Source: Apostichopus japonicus
Taxonomy: Eukaryota; Echinodermata; Holothuroidea; Aspidochirotida; Stichopodidae
Length of the DNA: 64,000 nt
Direction: 5' to 3'
Assembly (NCBI RefSeq): GCF_037975245.1
Contig: NC_092562.1
Coordinates: 12,530,001 to 12,594,000, forward strand
Below are positions 12,401-24,400 of this stretch, piece by piece. The notes under the pieces were generated by a model. The model worked only from the letters and a program-made list of their open reading frames with translations. It searched no databases and was not told the origin of the DNA. The translations under genes were made by a program, and so were the position numbers. The stretch's first letter is position 1, and every line of letters starts with the position of its first letter.

Positions 12401-15400
12401 TAGGCAACATTTCGACAGTTCTACATTAAGGGATGAACACGGGTGCCTTATGATTACCTTCGTATAGACACTCAAAGGACGCTGGGGTTAGGTGTATGGC
12501 TTGTAAGTGACCACGCACTGGCCGGTCGTTTTAAATTATGATGATTAATTAACTGATTTAAAGATAACTAATCTTTGTTTGAAATCGGGGGTTACAATGA
12601 AGACCGCGCCACACACCATCACACCATACGGCAGGAATGAACTGATATTTCCGGTATATTTCCGGTATAGTTTGGTGACAAAAACCGTGGGCATAGGGAT
12701 TCTTACGGTGTTTAAAATAACACATTGAACCATGTCATTTATTATTCTAGAAAAAAACTCTTCACATTAAAACTATGAAATCGTCCAGCACAGTGTCTGG
12801 AACCTTGTACGGCCTATATCCCTTTAACCCCTTTTTCATTGAGTAACTTTTTTAATTAAAAGCAAAGCTCATCATAATCAAGTGACAAAGATCGACATGT
12901 CAGGCATTTATCCTATAAACATTTTGCCAAATATGTAACGTTCTTGCTGCAAATCAAATTTTACCTTCCAAATATAAATGCCGGGAAGAAAAATGTATTT
13001 TCCTCGATGAAAAAGAGAACACATCCGATGATATGCATTAATGACATTTAACATAGAAGTACGGTAACAACATAAACGTGCCTTTGTCATACAAGTAACA
13101 ACATCCTGTAATATCTCGCTAAACGTATAGCAACATCCGATGATATTCATTAATGACATTAACATAGAAAGTACGGCAACAACACAAAAGTGCCTTTGTC
13201 ATACAAGTAACAACATCCTGTAATATCTCGCTAAACGTGTAGCAACATCCGATGATATTCATTAATGACATTAACATATAAAGAACGGCAACAACACAAT
13301 AGTGCCTTTTAATACATGTAACAACATCCTGTAATATCTCGCTAAACGTATAGCAACATCCAATGATATGCATTAATGATATTAACATAGAAAGAACGGT
13401 AACAATACAAAAGTGCCTTTGTCATACAAGTAACAACATCCTGTAATATCTCGCTAAACGTATAGCAACATCCAATGATATTCATTAATGATATTAACAT
13501 AGAAAGAACGGTAACAATACAAAAGTGCCTTTGTCATACAAGTAACAACATCCTGTAATATCTCGCTAAACGTATAGCAACATCCAATGATATTCATTAA
13601 TGATATTAACATAGAAAGTACGGTAACATGTGCGGTACAGTAACGACATGCTGTGATATCTCGGTAAAGGTATATAGCAACATGCATGTCATGTGCATTG
13701 AAATAGCCATCAACCAGTGGGCTGAGAAGAAACCAATCATGAGTAAATATCATAATTGCGTGTTTTCCCAGAATGATTGGAATTTATGCAAATAATGCGC
13801 CGCTTTAAATGATAACTCACTTCATATTTACAATACATATTAGGTGAGAATTTCTCCTAACAATGATATCTCCTTTCTGAGCAGCGACGACGGCGACGAC
13901 GACCACAACATCAACTTCTAACCCTCCACCTGCGCCAAGTGGGTCCAAGTTTAGGAATGACTATAGGTGTGGTGCGGATTGGCTGGCACCAAACGGAGAG
14001 GTTGCAGAGTGTGATCCGTACGATTCTTTCCCTTGTTGCTCCGCTAGAAACTACTGTACTTTTTCTCATTGCAGATGTGATAATTGTATTGATTATCGCT
14101 CAGGTTTGTACAGATGTTTGGAACTTGTAGTTTCTCAAAGTCAAATGTGTTCAGTGTTCAATGGCGGTGATGAGGCTTTGTTAGGAAAGTTGGGGGAGGG
14201 GGAAGGGGCAAGGGGGAAGGGGGAAGGGGAGAGGAAATGTGTTAGAATCTCCAGCCCCCCCCCCCAAAAAAAAACTGCGGAAAGCCAAGCACTTACCTTA
14301 GTTTAACATCATATTCGTACAAAAGACCGACATAATGCATAGAATTGCATCTACCTGAGATCATTATTCCATGAGCACTTTATTGGAAGCATACGTTACT
14401 GATCATGCGATAAATTCTTGTTACATAGTCAGTGTTATATTCGCATCGTCGCATGTTTTTTTTTAATATAGATAAACTTTCTGAATTTATATTCTAAATT
14501 AACTGACTTAGTAACTGTTGTTACCTGAAGTTGAAACTGTCGGTCGTTCTGGTTTTATCACTAGATCTGCCGAAATTTAGAGATGATTTACGATGTGGCG
14601 GTGAGTTTTTGGCACCAAACGGAAGGGTTGCTCAGTGTAATTCTAAAGGGTATTACCCCTGTTGCTCACCTCTCAATGTATGCGGTTACACAGCTGAAGA
14701 CTGTGACTGCGACCAATGTATTGACCATCGAAATGGTAAGGCTTCATATTTTGCTGAATTTTTTACTTCCCATATATTACTCAGGGAAATCGTACGGAAT
14801 GCCGTATGTACCAAAATGTCCAAAACAATATAAACATGTCAAATATATGCATGTGTTTATATTATTTTGGACATGCTTATATCATTGTGGATATTCTGAA
14901 ACATGTGGCGTAACTTAATACGCCAAAATGTTCACAACAAATTTGGAGTTCGCAGTTTCATTCGACCCTCTTGTATTATTATTCGGCACTCTCATATTAC
15001 TTTGGACTACTCATTTTATTTTTGGACACACTTGTATTAGTCTCGACATATTAATATAAATTTGGACATGCTTATATTGTTTTGGACATTTTTGATACAG
15101 TGTGGCATTTTCGTAAAATCTATCAAATATAGCCACTTGTCATGCTGACATGAGTTATGTGTGCAGCTAGACGGCATTTTCATTGGGTGTATCGAGGATG
15201 ATGTGGTATTCGACTGCAGTACTGTAATACTACTCACGTAGCTCCGACAGTTTTACTTGGAGATCACCAGGAAGAGCAAATACTAATCGCAACTTACTGG
15301 AACCCTGACATAGAAAGTTAGTTTAATTTAGTTAAGAGTATGTAAATCATCCACGTTTGGCGTTTTTCGAAATATTAACAACAAAACAAAAAACTGTTTC

Positions 15401-18400
15401 ACTTTACTTTTACATTAATGTAAGATTTGTATGTAACATTAATATAAGCCATTATACTGTTAAAATTTTGATGTTGACATATATCATACTCTCACGATGA
15501 CGTCATCTAACCGCATCACTTTTTCTCTGACAGAATACCAAGGTATTCGTCTTGCTGGTGGAAGCACTCCGAATGTCGGCCGAGTAGAGGTAAAAGTGAA
15601 TGGTGAATGGGGAACGGTTTGTGACACCTACTGGTACTACAACGAAGCTCATATCGCCTGTAGAGAGCTTGGGTATCCCAGAGCTATCGCTGCGAGAAGA
15701 GCCGCCTACTTTGGTCAAGGCACTGGAAAGATTTGGTTGGATAATGTACATTGTGGCTTACTGGAGCCGTCTTTAGATGACTGTCAAAAGAACAACTATG
15801 GACACCATTACTGTGATCACAGCAATGACGCCGGCGTGGAGTGTGAAGTTTTTGTACCTACCATATACACACCACCTAGTAAGTCAGGCATTGTATAGCT
15901 AGAATTGCAAAATATTTGTTTTGTTTTGTAATGGAGAGAGGAGTGTGTTTCTTGGAAGGGGTGATGGGATTGATAAAGTAGGTCTCAGAAAGGTCTGAGG
16001 TTAGGGATTCAGCCTAGCACTAGAATGCCTGTTCTATACGCAGGGGACCTGACCTACTAAGAAGGAATGCCATGGAAATATGACGTATTATCTTGTGGTG
16101 CGAAACCAATTCGTGCATAGTAGGACGCAGTTAAACCGCATGGAGCTGCCTCCGTAAAATAACTTTAAACCAGTAATGGTTTGTGAGTACATTGTCACAC
16201 ACTACAGATTGAATCTAAATTTACATAATGTGAATATAAACCTACATATCGTGGAATGAATAAATCGTCAATATATCTCTGTAATAACTCAAACTTTTAA
16301 TATTTTATTTTTGCAGTTATTGAGAGTATTCGGCTTGTTGGTGGAAGCACTCCGAATGTTGGTCGAGTCGAGGTTCTGATAAATGGTGAATGGGGGACGG
16401 TTTGTGATGATGATTGGAATATAAATGACGCAAATGTCATCTGTAGGGAACTTGGTTATCCCGGAGCAACAGTTGAGAGGATTCGCGGGTACTTTGGTGA
16501 AGGATCAGGTAGAATCTGGTTGGATAATGTTCAATGTACCGGATCAGAGGATTCCATATACTACTGCCCACAAAATAATTTCGGTGAACAAAACTGCGCC
16601 CATTACGAGGACGCGGGGGTGGAGTGCGCACCAGTAGAACCTCAAAGCACGTCAAGTCCAACGTCTGGTACGTAATAAAATACATTTTTATCACATGTCA
16701 AGCAAAATGTCAGCAGAACAAAGAAAGACCCACTCTGCTTACAAATGCGTTCACTGATCAATGACATAATGTAAATAGTATAGTAACTTCGAAATTTATT
16801 TTTCGTTTTCAAAAAGAGAACTTTCTGTATCATCACAATGTCCCAAACACATGACTATTTGGCGTTCCGCATGGGTCATTCTAAAGAAAAGGAAATAACC
16901 ATGCAAACAATGAGGAACGGAATATATTGAACTACAGTGTGCACATGTCTAGCCTTTGCATACACACCCGGATACTAAAAATGATTAAATTAATTAATGT
17001 AATTGATTCATGAAATCAATGGGGCCATCTTTTGCTTTAGTATGTATTTTTATTGAAGTAATGCCATTAGTAACATTATAACATATTTACGAAGAAGAAA
17101 TAAAATAATAGGAATGATTTATTTTGATGTGCGGTATTTTATTTATAACATCATACCATTTCGAGAGGACTACCTTTGTGCCCTCTCAATCCCAGGGCAT
17201 GTGTTCATGAGAAGGTAGGTTACAGTTGGGATAGAAATGATACATAAAGGAATGGACACAGGGGTCTCACGGTTACCTTCCTCTAGGCTGGTGCCGGTTT
17301 TCATCCCATGTAGAGGTCACTTTGAGACCTTGTCTGGAAGTACATAAATGGCTATGCTTGTAACGGCTGATTAGCATGAACGTATCGTCAAAGGTTAAGG
17401 TCAACGTTTTCTTAGATTTATGTCACGCAAACATGTTTTGTTAATGTGAGTTGTTCGATTATTGCATTAAACTCATGATTTTGGTTTTAAAATGTAAACA
17501 TGGATTGGATGTTTCAAAGTTTAATATTTTATTTATAACATGTAAGAAAACTAAATTTCTTATGAACTACGTTGTTATGGGATGGTAGTATCGATCAGCG
17601 TTGAATATTATGAGGTTGATCAACTTAAAATCAATGTGTATCTATCAAAATATGGTGCGGTAGTACATCCCAACACTGAAGTATTAGAATATTAACTTTT
17701 GTTGCATTTGTGGTAGACGATTCTATTTTGAGCAAGTCAATATGCTAATTACTTTGACATAGCGTCACTGGGAGTAACCGTGATGAATAAATTAGATCTT
17801 TTTTACAGTATATGGCTACACTAAACATTTACTTGAATTAAATAAATTATTTGAATTAAGTTATGACGTTTCCTAATTTTAAAGTAACAATCTGCTTTAA
17901 GATCATGCATGGTCTCGCTGCTTAAATCTTTACATATTGTACTTCCCTACAACTTTGTTCCGGCTCTCCCCTACCGAGAAGGCTGCCGATTTGGCGGTGA
18001 ATAATTTTTTATTTGGCTTTTTGCACCGGTCTGGAAATAACGAAGCAAACAGATAATACCAAACTACACAATGTGCACATTTTGAGGAATTGCATGTAAT
18101 TCCGGACACTAAAAATGATCAACATTAATTACTGGAATTGCTTCATGAAATAAATGAGGCCTTCCTGGGCTTCAGTGTGTAGTTTTAAAGAGAGTCATTG
18201 GAAAACAGCATATTTACGTAGGGAGAAAAGAAATAATAGCAATTATAGGTTTCGATATACGTTATGTAATTTATAGGCACAGGAACCACGGTGACGCCGA
18301 TTTTGGCAGCATATAGAGAGGACTACCAGTGTGGAGGTGATTGGCTCGCACCAAACGGAGAGGTAGCTCAGTGTAACCCTGATGGCATTTATCCGTGTTG

Positions 18401-21400
18401 TTCCCCTTATAACTGGTGTGGCATCACTTCAGCCCATTGTGACTGCGAAGACTGTGTTGATTACAGGGTAACTGGTAAGAATGAAAATAATGTTTTGATT
18501 ATAGGACATATGGTGAGGTGAGGAGTTGTTGCCCTAGAACACCTTATTGGAAACAAAAATATGCAGTTATAAATAAAACGAAACTTTTGATGTATTTTTA
18601 AGTCATGTTATTAGGTGACAGACTGGTATAAACAAAGAAGGACATGTTGTCAAGGACAGTACTTTGAACAGAAGTTTAGAGGGATATTCGAAATTGCAGT
18701 ACGGTTGATCAGTAACTAATTTTTCTCTGCTTTACAATGGCCAAGTATGATGTTGTACATGATATGTTATCGGGTTATTAAAGGTCAGTTGAGTCATTGT
18801 ATGGCAATGGAATGCAACACCAGAGGCTTTTGATCTAAATGGAGGTTAAACATGTCATCATGGTGATTGATTGAGGAGAGCATGTACCTACGCAAAGGCA
18901 TGTTACTGGGGAACATTTATAGCCTATTTCATCATTGCTGTCTCAATGGGTGGTGAGGGGCAAATTTTACCTCTGTATTAATAGGTGGGGACCTGGGGGG
19001 GGGGATAATTATACCTAATACAATTAAGTTTCACTTGAAAGGTATAAAGTCATTGAGTAGTGAAACACATATTGTTGCTATGGGATATAATACTGGGCTG
19101 AATGGTTAAATTCAGTGACGGACTAATGACACAAGATAAGGCAGTAATGAAATCCACCATCGCAGAGAAAGCATTCAATGTGATGATATTTGTTTACGGT
19201 TATTTACTGGTGTCAAGAAATGTTAAACTTTTAATTAAAGGGAACAATATTGCACACTGTATGTTGAAAACCCAATCTCAGAATCGTGCCCATAACTCAA
19301 GATATGGTTGATTTTATGTGACCTGTTTTGGCTGTTTAAACCTTGAAGTTCAACTACTTCATAAAAAGTGGATAATAGTAGGGGGACTGTGATTTCATCT
19401 TGGAAAAATGCTCTTGAAAAACTTAACTTTGGCTATTATGATTTTCGTGTTTATTGATTCTCGAAACCTGAAAGATTTGGAAAGTTTGCTAGTTGTTAAA
19501 CTTATCCGTCGTTTTATTCTTCTTAGTCTATTTTTGTGGAAACCATGTGATTAACAAATTCTCAAGAAAGATATTTTCATTTATATTGCCCTTATTGATA
19601 ACACCCATTCTGCTGTTGCCAAATTCACTTAGAATATACCACAACATTTGAAAAGTTCACATCTTCGCGATACAAAGTGTTATGAGGGCATGATCTTTGC
19701 CTAAAGATGCAAACAAAAAGAAAGTTTTGCTAAGCAATCAACTAAAGCCACTAGGAAACCCTTTTAACTCTAAATAAGTAATATCCACTTTGTTTCTCTT
19801 TACTATAAAGATACTCCTGTCGGGACCTCGAAGTTTCGAGAAGACCTTCATTGCGGTGGTAGTTGGAATGCACCAAACGGGGAAGTGGCCGAGTGTGACC
19901 CTGAAAGTGGGAGCCCCTGTTGTTCTCCTTTCAATAGTTGTGGTATCAGTGCTGAATATTGTTATTGTGAAGATTGTATGGATTATCGTCAAGGTTTGTT
20001 TGATAGTGGATTATTTCACGTTTATTATTTATTATTATCGGTCTAAAATAAAGGATTTACAAAATTGTTTCCTAGTAGATGCAATTTTAGCAGAGTTTTG
20101 ACTGGGCATAGTTCCAAAAAAAAAAAAATTAAATGCAGTTGTTATTGTTTCTACAGCTGTTTAAGTTGACAATATTTTCAAATCTGTTAAATGCAATGGA
20201 TTCTTCTTGAAGGCTAACTCAATGACGTCGCCTGATCAGTGATAAATATAGACTTTAATTTCTAATTTACAATTAAGGTATGGTCAATCCGACCAATTGT
20301 TGCATTGTGTTGGATACAAGGGTAATTGAACACTTGTATAAACTATTTTAACATTTCGACGGCCCCTAAACGTTTCCATAGATACCAGTGATATAATTGT
20401 ACCAGTGTACTTTCTCAGTTATCCAGGATATTCGACTAGTCGGTGGAGACACGAACAATGTCGGTCGCGTTGAAGTCATGGCACGTAGATTATGGGGTAC
20501 AGTGTGTGATGATGATTGGGATTTTGAAGATGCCGAGGTCGTATGCAGAATGCTTGGTTACACTGGAGCGATCGAACCAACATACGCCGCTTTTTTCGGT
20601 GAAGGATATGGCCTGATTTGGTTGGATGACGTGGAATGTGTTGGAACAGAAGAGTCCATCAACGATTGCCCAAAGAGCCGTGTTGGGACTAGTAACTGTC
20701 TACACTCTCAGGACGCTGGGGTGAAATGTATGGTTTGTAAGTGACCACGCACTCATCAGTTTTTTGAAATCCTGATGATTATTAACTAATTTAAAAGAGA
20801 CATACTTTCGTTTGAAATGAGTACTAAATATGACGAAAGCGGCACACAGCATGAATAAAAGCGATAACGATCACACGCTACGACAGGAAATAAATGGTGT
20901 TTAGATTAGCGTCGGCGGACAAGACTGTCAACATATGGGACCCTACGATGTCCACCAGCCCTGCCTGAATCAGTGAAAGTCCAATACCTGGATCATCATT
21001 TGACAAACGCCCATTAACCCTTTAATCCCTTAAACGTTGTTTGCATTAACTGACTTAGTGAGTTAAAAGCAAAGCCCATTATAACCAAAACAAAAGCAAA
21101 AAAAAAAAAGAAAAAGAAAAAAAGAAGAAAAACCATTCATGCATTTTTCATACTAACATTTGGCCAAATATGTCGTTAATGTGGAAATCAAATATCACAT
21201 ATCAAAAATAAATCAAAGAAATTGATTTTACCTTGATATCCCCCCCCCCCCCCCCGGGCCAAAAAAAAAACACATCCAGAAACGGTTATAATAACTAGAG
21301 TCATTAAATTGGAAAGTCGGGGAACAAAAAGTGCCTTTTGTAATCAAAGTAAACTATTTGAGGTTTGGGGTACACCTGTTATATGTCGCTAATTGTAGTA

Positions 21401-24400
21401 ACATGCTTCTCGTTGTATATTGAAACCGTCATTATGAGCATATATCGTGATAATGATTTTTTTCATTATCATTTATAATTAGAAATGTGATTTTCTTTTC
21501 TTATTGTTAGTGTTATATATGACTCGTCGTATGCTCCATGAATGCAGATAAACGTTTTGAATTGATATCCTAACTTAACTGATTTAAGAACTGTTATTAC
21601 CTTAAGTAGAAACTGTCGTCGCTCTGATTTTATCACTAGCTCTACCAAAATTTAGAGATGATCTCCTATGTGGCGGTGAATGGCTCGCACCGAACGGAAG
21701 AGTTGCTCAGTGTGATCCCAATGGTTATTACCCCTGTTGTTCACCTCTCACTGTATGCAGTTTTCAAGCTGAAGACTGTGACTGCGACCAATGTATTGAC
21801 TATCGAAATGGTAAGGTTTCATAGTAATTGCTGAATTCTTTACTTCCCATATCTTACTCATGGAAATCTTAGAAGATTGAGCCACTTTTCCGATGATGCT
21901 GACTTGAGTTGTGTGTGCAGACGGCGGTTACATTGGGTATATAATGAGGACTATGCGGTATTTGACTTTAGTACAGGAATACTACTTATGTAGCTCCGAC
22001 AGTTTTACTTGCAGAGCTCACTAGAAAACTTAATACTCGGCGAAACTTATTGGAACCCTGACTAAAAATTTAGTTAAAGTATGAAAATCATCCACGTTTT
22101 ACGCTCCTCGAGACCTCCAAAGGAAAATGCTTAAACCTCTATTTAAAAATCATGTAATATTTGTATGTATAACATTAATACAAACGGTAAAACTGTCCAA
22201 ATTTTGATGTTGACATATCTTATACCGATGATAACATCATCTAACCGCATCACATTTTCTCTGACAGAATACCAAGGTATTCGTCTTGCTGGTGGAAGCA
22301 CTCCGAATGTCGGCCGAGTAGAGGTACAAGTAAATGGTGAATGGGGAACGGTGTGTGACACTCACTGGTCCTACAACGAGGCTCAGATTGTCTGTAGAGA
22401 GCTTGGTTATCCCAGTGCAATCATCGCGAGAAAAGACGCCTACTTTGGTCAAGGCACTGGAAAGATTTGGTTTGATAATGTAGTTTGCGGCTTACTGGAG
22501 CCGTCTTTAGATGAATGTCAAAAGAACAACTATGGACACAATGACTGTCGTCACAGCAGTGACGCCGGCGTGGAGTGTGAAGTTTTTGTACCTACTAGTA
22601 AGTTAGGCATTGTAAAGCCAGTAGGCCTATTATAAAAGAAATAAAGTGAGGAAAAGGTTTCTTTTAGAAGGGAGTGATGGCATTGATAAAACAGGTGTCA
22701 GAATAATTGATTCATGGTATTTAACCTTGTACAGGGTTGAAAATGTCCCCCTTGCTCTAGAAACGGAGAATCTAATCTACTGAGGGTACTTGTTGTTTTA
22801 TCCTTTAGTGTGATTTAACCTAAATTTATCCGCAATTATATTCCTACGTATAATATATTTACACCAGTTATTATTGCATGCTGTCAGGCACTGCAGATTC
22901 ATTCTAATTTGTATATAATGTGTATATAAGCCTAATTGTTTTAGTTTTGGGCATATCGCCAATATATATCTAACAATGCTCAAAATTGTTTACTATTACA
23001 GTTATTCAGAGTACTCGACTTGTTGGGAAGGGCGGGGGGGGGGGGGTGGAGGAGGTTTGTGATGATGATTGAGGTTTAAATGACGCAAGTATCATCTTTT
23101 GAGGAGTTGCATACACACTCGGAGACTAGAATGAATAAGTTAATTATTATAATTGAATCATTACATCAACGAGGCTTTTATATGCTACAGTGCGTATTGT
23201 TTAGGTGAAGTTGTTCGTAACAATTTAGCATGATAGAAAGAGAAAAGAAGTTTCTTACAGCGAATATAGGTTTTGACGTACGATATCTAATTTATAGGCT
23301 CTAGTACCAGAGTGCCGACGGTATTGGCAGCATATAGAGAGGACTACCAGTGTGGAGGTGATTGGCTCGCACCAAACGGAGAGGTAGCTCAATGTAATCC
23401 TGACGGTATTTATCCGTGTTGTTCTCCTTATAACTGGTGTGGGATCACTCCAGACCACTGTGACTGTGAAGGCTGTATCGATTACAGGATAACAGGTAAA
23501 CTTGAAAATTAGAGAATAATTGTCCCTTTTATAAATAAATTATTAAAACGTTTAGCACTTGCTGACTTGAATGTTGACTTATGTGAACTTTCGACTATAA
23601 ACGTTGCATGTCGAAACGATTTCATTAATGCGTGTACATTTTAATATTTGTTACAATGTCTCGTGTAACAGATTCTCACAAAGTACGTTTTCAAAAGTTG
23701 ATTAAAGTGTTATGTACTAATATCATGATGTGTATTTGCTTTACGCCTTATTTTTCAATATAATATTGCGTGAAGTATATCAGTTATGAAGAAACGAGAT
23801 TTTAATGGGCGTACCATGATAAGACCACAACAAAGATTATGTAAGTGAGCGGCACGAATTTTATTTAGGTCTGGTAAATTTGACTTGTGTACGTGCTTTA
23901 ATATGGGCTTCGGTTCAAGAAAACTGTTTTAAATTGTAATTCAATCTGTTCATTTTGTGATTTACTAGTGGAATTGATGTTTGTCCCAATATTAGAACCA
24001 CAGACAAGCACTACTATGCAACCAATTTTATCAAGTTATCGAGAGGATCATCGCTGTGGAGATGATTGGCTCGCACCAAATGGAGAAGTTGCAGAGTGTG
24101 ATCCTGATAGTGCCATACCTTGTTGCTCTTATTATAACTGGTGTGGTTATAAAGACCTGGATTGTGACTGTCATTATTGCGTTGATTATCGAAAAGGTAA
24201 GTGGTTTTTAGCTAAGCACAACATCACCAAGGCTTCCTTACTATTTTGGAACTTGATTCAAGCATCCGGTTGCAAGAAAGGGGGTAATTCGTGATAGTGC
24301 AGGTTTAGCACAGCATGTGTTTCAATGTACAAATCTACCATAATTATGTTTTGGAAAGGTTTTGACGATTTGAGAGTGCATATGATAAGAGCAGAAGGAA

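Noticed and set aside
12908-13753. Several minus-strand frames repeating M-L-I-S-L-M-N-I-I-G-C-C-Y
   Set aside because: They are translations of the 112-bp tandem array, not a protein family.
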